From positions 1 to 8,564 of the forward strand of contig JAQWAN010000073.1 of NCBI GenBank assembly GCA_028707655.1: a stretch of 8,564 nucleotides of DNA, read 5' to 3'. Position 1 is the first letter of the stretch, and each line of letters starts with the position of its first letter. The notes beneath the pieces are model-generated. The model worked only from the letters and a program-made list of their open reading frames with translations, was not told where the DNA came from and did no database searches. Position numbers and translations under genes: made by a program. This document shows, in pieces, positions 1 to 6,476 of this stretch. Origin of the DNA: Bacteroidaceae bacterium (lineage in GTDB: Bacteria > Bacteroidota > Bacteroidia > Bacteroidales > Bacteroidaceae).

Positions 1-1413
1 CTCTACTTTAATTATTCCATTTTTATACGAGAATTTTAAGTCTGTGCCACCTATTGGATAATAAGTGGTGTAGTCTGATATATCACTTTCCTTTTTCTGT
101 GTTATATATAAATTCATTGAAGATTTTTGCTGAATGTTGATATCCCCATATTTTTCGACCATGCTCTCTTTTCCGTACTCGTCTTTTAGATAATCATAAC
201 TCGATTGGAGTTCTAGTGCAATTTTATATTCTACCGAATCTTGTGTGTTGGTAAAAGCTTTTAGTTTCTTATCCTTTGTGAAGAGGTTTAGCTGTGTTGC
301 TTTTTGCTCTAAGCGTTGTTGCTGACTGTAAATTCCTATATCTTTGGTAGATAGACCAGGGATGAATGTGAAAAGTAGTAATACAATACTGCTAAATAAC
401 AGGTAATAGGCGGTTTTAAGTTGTGGCTTAAACAGAACGAGTAGCGTATAGCATGTAATAAGTGCACCGATTAGGACTAAATAGAGTCTGTTTTCTGTAA
501 AGCCATATTCACCTATTCGGTAGATCGTACCCACCCAAAAGAGGCTGAGAGGAAGGAGTGCGAGGAGAGAACTAGAGCGATAGAATCCTCCAAAAAAGGG
601 TTTTGATACAATTTGTTGATAGTGCTTACCTATCATTAAGAAGGTAACAAAGAAAATCACCATGTAACTAACCCCTCCTTTTGGTAGCTCCCAAAGAAAG
701 ACAATCTTTGCAAAATAAAGATACAGAATAGCGGTGTAGGTAAGAAGGGCTATAGAGAAGATATAATTAATAATACGGGTATAGGTGTTCGATAATGGCG
801 TCATTTTTTCCTCTTTTACTCGGTTGGTTAAGCCATAAAAATAGAGGGGTATAAAAATAAAATAAATAGCTGCAAGTAGATAGGGCAGCGTATATTCAGC
901 CAGCAGGGGAAATTCAAAAATATATCCTATCGAATAGAAGATGGTTGTCCACAGAACAAAAAGGAGTTGACCAATAAAAGTGGCCATCAATAGGTTGATA
1001 GCGATATGAAAGGTTTGTTGTGTAAATCGTTTATTCTCTTTGGCTTGCGTATAGCCATACAAAAAGAGAATCATACTAAAAAGTAGCAAGATGGGATATC
1101 TCCAGCTGTTTAACCAGTCTGCGCAATCTATATAGAATAGAGGGATAACGAGTAAGGGGGTTAGGTAATAGATCCAGTGCTGTTTTTTACTTGTTATTTG
1201 ATGGAGCCAACTCGTTATGAAACTAAGAATAGGATAGAACAGTAGTAACATTTTAACATTCTCGGTAACCTCTTCTGATAGATATTCTTGATCTGCTATA
1301 AAATAAAAAAGGAAAAATAGAACGCCTAGTATAAGTTCTATTGGAAATTGCAGCAGAGCTGAGGTGCAAATTTGTTTAAACTCTTTCAGTTGTTTGGATA
1401 TGAGGTTAGTCAT
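1..1413 (-). CDS. DUF4153 family polytopic membrane protein (C-terminus cut off by window edge)
   Basis: Reading the minus strand from the ATG at 1413-1411 gives 471 uninterrupted codons that run exactly to base 1, so the stop lies outside the window. About eleven hydrophobic stretches suitable for membrane helices lie between residues 23 and 352 (for example 23-41, 54-70, 106-120, 137-163, 173-194, 214-234, 283-300, 310-327 and 335-352). A mostly polar segment follows (353-471). Two signatures recall the DUF4153 family of Bacteroidota: the LPKGGVSY stretch around 243-250 (commonly LPxGWVS, so the W appears replaced by G) and the R-I-x-x-YGFTENR stretch at 299-309. The biochemical function of the family is not established; it is an inner-membrane protein and I infer no more. 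It is transcribed divergently from the macrodomain gene. No Shine-Dalgarno sequence precedes the ATG, but a good Bacteroidota promoter match lies about 33 bp upstream. Family assignment is from motif memory, not a search. Confidence 0.82.
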   Translation of the reverse strand, partial: MTNLISKQLKEFKQICTSALLQFPIELILGVLFFLFYFIADQEYLSEEVTENVKMLLLFYPILSFITSWLHQITSKKQHWIYYLTPLLVIPLFYIDCADWLNSWRYPILLLFSMILFLYGYTQAKENKRFTQQTFHIAINLLMATFIGQLLFVLWTTIFYSIGYIFEFPLLAEYTLPYLLAAIYFIFIPLYFYGLTNRVKEEKMTPLSNTYTRIINYIFSIALLTYTAILYLYFAKIVFLWELPKGGVSYMVIFFVTFLMIGKHYQQIVSKPFFGGFYRSSSLLALLPLSLFWVGTIYRIGEYGFTENRLYLVLIGALITCYTLLVLFKPQLKTAYYLLFSSIVLLLFTFIPGLSTKDIGIYSQQQRLEQKATQLNLFTKDKKLKAFTNTQDSVEYKIALELQSSYDYLKDEYGKESMVEKYGDINIQQKSSMNLYITQKKESDISDYTTYYPIGGTDLKFSYKNGIIKVE

Positions 1414-1445
1414 GGTGTAGTGATGTTTGGTTGAAGTGCAAGAAA

Positions 1446-1476
1446 CAAATGTAACTGCTTTAGAAGGAGTTTCAAA
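1446..1476 (-). promoter_or_regulatory. Bacteroidota-type promoter for the DUF4153 gene
   Basis: On the minus strand, TTTG (plus-strand CAAA, 1473-1476) is followed after exactly 19 nt by TACATTTG (plus-strand CAAATGTA, 1446-1453). This is a full match to the TTTG / TAnnTTTG (-33/-7) consensus described for Bacteroides. Transcription would start near 1442, leaving a leader of about 28 nt before the ATG at 1413. It is a pattern match only, but both boxes and the spacing agree. Confidence 0.7.
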
Positions 1477-1525
1477 ATAATAGTGTAGAAAAAGGAGTAG
1501 ATGAAACAAACAAATCGTTTCTTCT

Positions 1526-1555
1526 TTTGTTTTTAGTATAAAAAAGCTATATTTG
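1526..1555 (+). promoter_or_regulatory. Bacteroidota-type promoter for the macrodomain gene and the cluster behind it
   Basis: TTTG at 1526-1529 and TATATTTG at 1548-1555 match the -33 and -7 boxes, separated by 18 nt, one shorter than the usual 19-21. Transcription would start near 1559-1560, giving a leader of about 25 nt that contains the Shine-Dalgarno-like AAAGGAG. This is probably the main promoter for the plus-strand cluster starting at 1585. Confidence 0.6.
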
Positions 1556-1571
1556 GTGTATAACCAATAGG

Positions 1572-1578
1572 AAAGGAG
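1572..1578 (+). promoter_or_regulatory. Shine-Dalgarno-like ribosome binding site of the macrodomain gene
   Basis: AAAGGAG stands 6 nt before the ATG at 1585 and 9 nt before the adjacent ATG at 1588. It supports a start at one of these two tandem ATGs and slightly favours the first. Such sites are uncommon in Bacteroidota. Confidence 0.6.
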
Positions 1579-1584
1579 TGGTGA

Positions 1585-2103
1585 ATGATGAAGGAGCAGA
1601 AGATTAAAGTAGTGAAGGAAAATATTACTCTACTCAAAGTGGATGCGATTGTGAATGCTGCAAACAGTACACTGATGGGCGGTGGTGGTGTAGATGGTGC
1701 TATCCATGCAGCGGCAGGTCCTGAATTATTAGAAGAGTGTAAGGAGTTGAATGGATGTGATACGGGTGAGGCGAAAATAACCAAGGCCTATCAATTGCCG
1801 GCTCGTTATGTGATTCATACGGTGGGGCCCATCTATTATAGTAACCGACCCAATAAACCGCAATTATTAGCCAATTGTTATCGAAACGTGATGCGAATAG
1901 CCTCCGAGAATGGGGCGGAGAGTATCGCTTTTCCCTCTATTAGCACCGGCATTTATGGGTATCCTTTAAACGAAGCCGCACCTGTGGCTGTTTATCAAGT
2001 GAAACAGGCCTTAAAGTTGTATCCAACAATCACTGAAGTGACTTTTGTTTGTTTTGATGACCGAACTTTTAGGACCTATAAACAGTTGCTAGAAGAGAAA
2101 TAA
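1585..2103 (+). CDS. Macrodomain protein, YmdB-like O-acetyl-ADP-ribose deacetylase / ADP-ribosyl hydrolase
   Basis: The 172-residue product is a single macrodomain, the usual length for the stand-alone bacterial MacroD/YmdB class. Landmarks are VNAANS at 23-28 (ribose-contacting Asn), the glycine-rich GGGGVDGAIH at 32-41 with Asp37 at the position used for catalysis in this class, HTVGP at 78-82, and the phosphate-binding loop SISTGIYGYP at 118-127. Known members bind ADP-ribose, hydrolyse O-acetyl-ADP-ribose made by sirtuins, and remove mono-ADP-ribose from acidic side chains or nucleic acids. Which substrate applies here cannot be read from sequence. The protein should be cytoplasmic: no signal peptide or membrane segment is visible. 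Two consecutive ATGs (1585 and 1588) are possible starts; the ribosome binding site favours the first. It is the first gene of a head-to-tail cluster, 60 bp ahead of the preferred start of the helicase gene. Confidence 0.93.
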   Translation: MMKEQKIKVVKENITLLKVDAIVNAANSTLMGGGGVDGAIHAAAGPELLEECKELNGCDTGEAKITKAYQLPARYVIHTVGPIYYSNRPNKPQLLANCYRNVMRIASENGAESIAFPSISTGIYGYPLNEAAPVAVYQVKQALKLYPTITEVTFVCFDDRTFRTYKQLLEEK

Positions 2104-2151
2104 TTACAAAGGTTTTTAGTGCTTTCTTAAAGGATATTCAGCCTTTCATTG

Positions 2152-2159
2152 TATCTTTG
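2152..2159 (+). promoter_or_regulatory. Promoter -7 box directly before the helicase start codon
   Basis: TATCTTTG matches TAnnTTTG perfectly and ends 4 nt before the ATG at 2164. No clear TTTG is present at the -33 distance, so this is a partial match. If active, transcription would start at or very near the ATG, giving a leaderless or almost leaderless helicase mRNA. It would act as an internal promoter within the cluster. Confidence 0.45.
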
Positions 2160-2163
2160 CAGC

Positions 2164-3492
2164 ATGATGACAGAAATGAATGATTTACAACCTATATTGC
2201 AGCGCTTAGCTATTAAAGAGCTGAACGAAATGCAGATAGCTTCTATAGGAGCTATTGATGGAAGAAAAGATGTAGTGTTGCTCTCGCCAACAGGGTCGGG
2301 TAAGACTTTGGCTTATTTATTGCCTATCTTACGACGCTTGAAAACAGAACAAAAAGGATTGGTACAGGTGATGGTGATTGCACCTTCGCGTGAATTGGCC
2401 TTGCAGATAGATACGGTGTTTAAGGATATGCATACCTCTTTTAAATCCGTTTGTTGCTACGGTGGTAAACCTACAATGGATGAGAAAAGAACGATTGTAG
2501 GAACGCAACCGGAGGTTATTATCGGTACACCTGGTCGATTAAACGATCATTTGGGCAAGGGTAATTTCTCTGTGCATGAGGTGCATACCTTGGTGCTCGA
2601 TGAATTTGATAAATCGCTGGAGTTTGGTTTCCAAGCGGAGATGGAGGAGGTGCTCGCTTATTTGGAGCATATAGACAAACGCATATTACTCTCTGCTACC
2701 GATTTACAACATATCCCTGCTTTTGTGGGCATGGGACGTATCACTCGTCTTGATTTCTTGAAGGGAGAAGAGAAGAGTAGATTGCATATGATGCAGGTGG
2801 ACTCGCCTATTAAAGATAAATTGGAAACCCTTTACCAGTTGTTATGTACACTAGGTAGTTCCTCTACGGTTGTCTTTTGTAACTTTAGAGAATCGGTTGA
2901 CCGTATTGCTAATTATCTACAAAGTAGACAGTTCTACTGTGAGGCTTTTCATGGTGGCATGGAGCAGGATCAACGGGAAAAATCTATTTATAAGTTCAGG
3001 AGTGGTAGTTGCCATGTGCTAATCTCTACCGATTTAGCTGCACGTGGCTTAGATATTCCTGAAATTGAAAATGTGGTACATTATCACTTGCCTACTGTGA
3101 TGGATGCTTTTATTCATAGAAATGGTAGAACAGCTCGTTGGGAAGAGGAGGGTAATGCGTTCATTATTTTGAATGCTGAAGAGATTCGTCCAGACTACTT
3201 GCCAACAAAACTAGAGAAGCGTGTCTTGCCAAAAGGGGAGTTGAAACCTACACAGCCTGCTTGGTCTACTTTATACATTGCTAAGGGTAAGAGAGATAAA
3301 CTCAATAAGATTGATGTGGTTGGTTTCTTATACAAAGTGGCACAATTAAAACGGGAAGAGGTTGGCCGTATTGATGTAAGAGATAGATATGCTTTTGTAG
3401 CGATTAAAAGAGAAAAATTAAAAGAGACACTCCGTCTGATTCAAGGAGAAAAGATAAAGGGAAAACGTGTCTTGATTGAAGAGGCAAAATAG
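2164..3492 (+). CDS. DEAD-box ATP-dependent RNA helicase with C-terminal DbpA RNA-binding domain
   Basis: With the ATG at 2164 the product has 442 residues. All core helicase motifs are visible: Q-motif region ELNEMQ (19-24), motif I SPTGSGKT (41-48), Ia PSRELALQ (74-81), Ib TPGRL (122-126), motif II DEFD (146-149), motif III SAT (177-179), motif V STDLAARGLDIP (288-299) and motif VI HRNGRTAR (318-325). The last 75 residues (about 368-442) resemble the DbpA RNA-binding domain, which in E. coli DbpA recognises a 23S rRNA hairpin, so a role in large-subunit assembly is the best inference. Motif II reads DEFD rather than DEAD, and motif VI ends in A-R instead of G-R; both occur in Bacteroidota relatives as I recall them. 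A frame extension to a TTG at 2149 is possible but would place the start upstream of the promoter-like box. ATGs at 2167 and 2176 are alternatives. RarA follows after 9 bp, implying co-transcription. Confidence 0.92.
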   Translation: MMTEMNDLQPILQRLAIKELNEMQIASIGAIDGRKDVVLLSPTGSGKTLAYLLPILRRLKTEQKGLVQVMVIAPSRELALQIDTVFKDMHTSFKSVCCYGGKPTMDEKRTIVGTQPEVIIGTPGRLNDHLGKGNFSVHEVHTLVLDEFDKSLEFGFQAEMEEVLAYLEHIDKRILLSATDLQHIPAFVGMGRITRLDFLKGEEKSRLHMMQVDSPIKDKLETLYQLLCTLGSSSTVVFCNFRESVDRIANYLQSRQFYCEAFHGGMEQDQREKSIYKFRSGSCHVLISTDLAARGLDIPEIENVVHYHLPTVMDAFIHRNGRTARWEEEGNAFIILNAEEIRPDYLPTKLEKRVLPKGELKPTQPAWSTLYIAKGKRDKLNKIDVVGFLYKVAQLKREEVGRIDVRDRYAFVAIKREKLKETLRLIQGEKIKGKRVLIEEAK

Positions 3493-3496
3493 GGGG
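3491..3496 (+). promoter_or_regulatory. Shine-Dalgarno-like ribosome binding site of rarA
   Basis: AGGGGG overlaps the last two bases of the helicase stop codon and stands 5 nt before the rarA ATG. The overlap suggests that ribosomes ending the helicase may reinitiate at rarA. Confidence 0.5.
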
Positions 3497-3501
3497 ATTC
3501 T

Positions 3502-4770
3502 ATGGCACAACCATTAGCAGAGAGAATGCGACCTAAGTCGCTAAAGGATTATATTGGACAGTCTCACCTAGTGGGTGAGGGCGCTGTTCTGCGGCAGATG
3601 ATTGATGCTGGACATATCTCCTCTTTTATCTTATGGGGACCTCCAGGAGTGGGTAAGACCACATTAGCACAGATTATTGCACATCAATTAGAAACACCAT
3701 TTTATACGTTGAGTGCTGTCTCGTCTGGTGTGAAAGAGGTGCGTGAGGTGATTGAACGTGCACGTAACAACCGTTTTTTCTCTACCTCGAGTCCTATCCT
3801 TTTTATAGATGAGATTCATCGTTTTAGTAAGTCGCAACAAGATTCGCTCTTGGGCGCAGTGGAAACGGGAACGGTAACGCTGATTGGAGCTACTACGGAG
3901 AATCCTTCGTTTGAAGTGATTCGTCCGCTTCTCTCTCGGTGTCAGCTCTATGTGCTTAAATCGTTGGAACGCGATGATTTGCTTTTGTTGTTGCAACATG
4001 TGTTGAAAGAAGATACCATTCTTAAAACAAGAAAGATTGAGCTGAAAGAGACGAATGCTATGATTCGTTATGCTGGAGGGGATGCACGTAAACTACTTAA
4101 TATTCTTGAGTTGGTGGTAGATGCTGAGCAAGAGGAGGAGGTGGTGATTACCGATGAAAGGGTGATTAATCGTCTACAACAGAACCCGCAAGCCTACGAC
4201 AAGGGTGGTGAACTTCATTATGATATAATCTCTGCCTTTATCAAATCGATTAGAGGTAGCGACCCAGACGCTGCTATCTATTGGTTAGCACGTATGATTG
4301 AGGGGGGCGAAGAGCCTTCGTTTATCGCTAGACGTTTGGTGATTTCTGCTGCCGAAGATATTGGACTAGCTAACCCAAATGCGCTGCTCTTGGCAAATGC
4401 TTGTTTTGATGCGGTGCATAAGATTGGTTGGCCAGAGGGGCGTATCCCCTTGGCAGAGGTAACAATCTATTTGGCAACAAGTGCTAAAAGTAATTCGGCC
4501 TATGCGGCTATTAACAAAGCGATTAGTTGTGTTAGAGAAACGGGAAATCAGCCTGTTCCTTTACATCTGCGAAATGCTCCTACTAAATTGATGCAACAAC
4601 TGGGCTATGGTGATGGCTATAAATATGCGCATAACTATGAGGGGCATTTTGTGAAACAACAGTTCTTGCCCGATGCACTTAACAAAAACTCTTTTTGGCA
4701 GCCACAAGATAATTTAACTGAAAAAAAACTGCGGGATAAGATGCAGCAGATTTGGAAAGATAGATATTAA
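3502..4770 (+). CDS. rarA: Replication-associated recombination protein RarA (MgsA/WRNIP1 family AAA+ ATPase)
   Basis: The 422-residue protein is full length for the family. The AAA+ module contains Walker A GPPGVGKT (46-53), Walker B LFIDEIHRF (100-108), sensor 1 in ATTENPSF (130-137), a candidate arginine finger in LLSRC (143-147) and a sensor 2 region GDARKLLN (193-200). The N-terminal PLAERMRPKSLKDYIGQ stretch is shared with clamp-loader-like AAA+ proteins such as RuvB. The C-terminal half is the MgsA-type tetramerisation region, with recognisable SFIARRLVISAAEDIGLA and HLRNAPTKLM stretches. RarA acts in the cytoplasm at stalled or collapsed replication forks; E. coli RarA interacts with single-strand binding protein and creates flaps at duplex ends. 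It follows the helicase gene by 9 bp and precedes the dehydrogenase by 22 bp, consistent with one transcript. The ATG at 3502 is fixed by a nearby ribosome binding site and by alignment of the conserved N-terminus. Confidence 0.96.
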   Translation: MAQPLAERMRPKSLKDYIGQSHLVGEGAVLRQMIDAGHISSFILWGPPGVGKTTLAQIIAHQLETPFYTLSAVSSGVKEVREVIERARNNRFFSTSSPILFIDEIHRFSKSQQDSLLGAVETGTVTLIGATTENPSFEVIRPLLSRCQLYVLKSLERDDLLLLLQHVLKEDTILKTRKIELKETNAMIRYAGGDARKLLNILELVVDAEQEEEVVITDERVINRLQQNPQAYDKGGELHYDIISAFIKSIRGSDPDAAIYWLARMIEGGEEPSFIARRLVISAAEDIGLANPNALLLANACFDAVHKIGWPEGRIPLAEVTIYLATSAKSNSAYAAINKAISCVRETGNQPVPLHLRNAPTKLMQQLGYGDGYKYAHNYEGHFVKQQFLPDALNKNSFWQPQDNLTEKKLRDKMQQIWKDRY

Positions 4771-4776
4771 TTAGAT

Positions 4777-4786
4777 AAAGGAAGGA
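4777..4786 (+). promoter_or_regulatory. Shine-Dalgarno-like ribosome binding site of the dehydrogenase gene
   Basis: AAAGGAAGGA ends 6 nt before the ATG at 4793, in the 22-bp gap after rarA. It decides for this ATG over the in-frame ATG at 4808, five codons downstream. Confidence 0.55.
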
Positions 4787-4792
4787 ATCAGT

Positions 4793-5764
4793 ATGGAACA
4801 GAAAAAAATGAAAATTGTAGTGTTAGACGGTTATGCGTTAAACCCAAATGATTTATCGTGGGAACCATTGATGAGTCTTGGAGATTGTAGCATATATGAA
4901 CTTACTGCGCCTGACGAATTGATAGAACGATCTAAGGATGCTGATGCGTTGTTTACAAATAAAACAATGATTACAGCGGAACATATGGCTGCACTACCAA
5001 ACTTGAAATATATTGGTGTGTTGGCTACAGGATATAATGTGGTGAATATTGACATGGCTCGAAAAAAGGGCATTGTGGTGACAAATGTGCCTGCTTACAG
5101 TACAAACTCTGTGGCACAGATGGTCTTTGCACATTTACTGAATCTAACCAATCGTGTGGGTTACTATGCAAAGGAGAACAGAAAAGGTAGATGGGAAGAA
5201 AATCGTGATTTCTGTTACTGGGATATGCCCATGATGGAGCTACATGGAAAACGAATGGGTATTGTTGGTTTAGGCAGTATCGGTCATGCCGTAGCTTCTA
5301 TTGCGGTGAGCTTTGGCATGGAGGTTTGGGCTTATACCTCTAAGAAACAAGCGGAACTGCCTGTTGGGGTTTTTGCACATACGCTAGAGGAGGTGTTTAA
5401 ATATTCTGATGTGGTGAGTTTACACTGTCCTCTTAATAGAAATACACATCATATGGTAGATGAAAAACGATTGCTCTCTATGAAGAAAAAGGCACTTCTG
5501 ATTAATACTGGCCGTGGACCGCTTATTGACGAAGAGGCTTTAGCCAATGCGTTAAACAATGAGGTTATTGCTGGTGCCGGATTGGATGTGCTTTCTGCTG
5601 AACCTCCTAAGCATGATAATCCGCTGTTGTCTGCTAAGAATTGTTTTATCACGCCTCATATCGCTTGGGCCACAAATGAGGCTAGAGGTCGTTTAATGGA
5701 TTGTGTTGTGCGTAATTTTCAAGGTTTCTTGGCAAATGATATTATAAATAATGTGGCTAGATAA
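4793..5764 (+). CDS. D-2-hydroxyacid dehydrogenase (glycerate dehydrogenase/hydroxypyruvate reductase-like)
   Basis: The 323-residue product has the usual length and architecture of the family: a split catalytic domain (about 1-100 and 290-323) around a Rossmann nucleotide-binding domain. The dinucleotide motif GLGSIG is at 159-164. The catalytic triad expected for the family is present: Arg241 in INTGRGPLID, Glu270 in LSAEPP, and His289 in TPHIAW. The enzyme should reversibly reduce a 2-keto acid to the D-2-hydroxyacid. VLATGYNVVNID (77-88) and the overall style resemble glycerate dehydrogenase or hydroxypyruvate reductase, but the substrate cannot be fixed. After the second Rossmann strand the sequence reads AYTSKKQ (180-186) where NAD-dependent members usually have an Asp, which hints at NADP(H) use. 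It is cytoplasmic. Its 3' end overlaps the next gene by 14 bp, so coupled translation is likely. Confidence 0.92.
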   Translation: MEQKKMKIVVLDGYALNPNDLSWEPLMSLGDCSIYELTAPDELIERSKDADALFTNKTMITAEHMAALPNLKYIGVLATGYNVVNIDMARKKGIVVTNVPAYSTNSVAQMVFAHLLNLTNRVGYYAKENRKGRWEENRDFCYWDMPMMELHGKRMGIVGLGSIGHAVASIAVSFGMEVWAYTSKKQAELPVGVFAHTLEEVFKYSDVVSLHCPLNRNTHHMVDEKRLLSMKKKALLINTGRGPLIDEEALANALNNEVIAGAGLDVLSAEPPKHDNPLLSAKNCFITPHIAWATNEARGRLMDCVVRNFQGFLANDIINNVAR

Positions 5765-6380
5765 TTTAGTGGTTCCCTCTTTCTTGCAGGTGCTGGAGTT
5801 TATTGGGACGTTTGCTTTTGCAATTAGTGGTATTCGTTTGGCTTCTGCTAAAGAGTTTGATTGGTTTGGCGCTTATGTAGTGGGGGTATCTACTGCGATT
5901 GGTGGTGGTACAATTCGTGACCTATTGCTAGGGGTGCCTACCTTTTGGATGACTAATCCAATCTACTTAATCTGTTCGGGCTTGGCTTTGCTATGGATGA
6001 TTCTTTTTGGTAAGGTCTTAATCCATTTGAATAATACATTCTTTGTATTTGACTCTATTGGATTAGCATTATTCACGGTTGTTGGCGTAGAGAAATCGCT
6101 AGACCTTGGTTTCCCCTTATGGGTGGCAGTGGTGATGGGTGCTATAACGGGAGCTGCTGGTGGTGTGATTCGGGATGTGTTTATTAATGAAATACCACTT
6201 ATCTTTCGAAAAGAGATTTATGCTATTGCTTGTGTGATGGGCGGACTGATTTACGGCTTTTGTCTCTACTGCGGATTTAATATTGTTGTCACACAGTGTA
6301 TTAGTGGAAGCGTGGTCTTTTTGATTCGTTTGGTAGTGGTAAAATATGAAATCTGTCTTCCTATATTGAAACATAGCTAA
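5751..6380 (+). CDS. TRIC / UPF0126 family membrane protein (trimeric intracellular cation channel-like)
   Basis: The 209-residue product is a small polytopic membrane protein with about seven hydrophobic helices. It contains the internal duplication of the family: a first half with GTFAFAISG (19-27) and GGGTIRDLLLGVPTFW (51-66), and a second half with GLALFTVVG (104-112) and GAAGGVIRDVFINEIP (134-149). Each half carries the glycine-rich GGxxRD signature (GGTIRD at 52-57, GGVIRD at 137-142). Structurally characterised prokaryotic TRIC proteins are trimeric, with one ion path per subunit and a preference for monovalent cations; the physiological role in bacteria is unsettled. The ATG at 5751 lies inside the dehydrogenase gene, in another frame, with 14 bp shared. 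The upstream sequence is AT-rich without a Shine-Dalgarno, so translation probably depends on coupling or on an unstructured A/T-rich start region. It is the last gene of the cluster and is followed by a terminator-like hairpin. Confidence 0.9.
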   Translation: MWLDNLVVPSFLQVLEFIGTFAFAISGIRLASAKEFDWFGAYVVGVSTAIGGGTIRDLLLGVPTFWMTNPIYLICSGLALLWMILFGKVLIHLNNTFFVFDSIGLALFTVVGVEKSLDLGFPLWVAVVMGAITGAAGGVIRDVFINEIPLIFRKEIYAIACVMGGLIYGFCLYCGFNIVVTQCISGSVVFLIRLVVVKYEICLPILKHS

Positions 6381-6439
6381 TTGTTCTCTTTGTAGTCTCT
6401 TTTTAAAAATAGGGTTAAAATGTAGTATCGTGTCTGAAT

Positions 6440-6476
6440 AAAAGGATGATTGCCGCTTTTTTTAATCCTTTTTTTT
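6440..6476 (+). terminator. Terminator-like hairpin after the TRIC gene
   Basis: AAAAGGAT (6440-6447) can pair perfectly with ATCCTTTT (6465-6472) around a 17-nt loop, and the T run continues to 6476. The stem has only two G-C pairs and the loop is large, so it is a weak intrinsic terminator at best. Its position 60 bp after the last gene of the cluster supports the call. Confidence 0.45.

Noticed and set aside
1533..1784. 83-codon open frame on the minus strand over the macrodomain gene and its promoter
   Set aside because: It lies antisense to a clearly conserved gene, is low-complexity Ser/Pro/Ile-rich and resembles no family; it is a shadow frame.
2129..2146. Hairpin AAAGG/CCTTT between the macrodomain and helicase genes as a terminator
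   Set aside because: The stem has only five pairs and no T run follows; it is too weak to call.
2149..2163. TTG-initiated N-terminal extension of the helicase (five extra residues)
   Set aside because: The extension overlaps a perfect -7 promoter box, has no ribosome binding site, and the natural N-terminus of the family fits the ATG at 2164 or shortly after.
3688..3999. 103-codon minus-strand frame inside rarA
   Set aside because: It is fully antisense to conserved AAA+ motifs and its composition is not protein-like.
6117..6374. 85-codon minus-strand frame inside the TRIC gene
   Set aside because: It is antisense to the second conserved repeat; the His/Thr/Ser-rich product is typical of a shadow frame.
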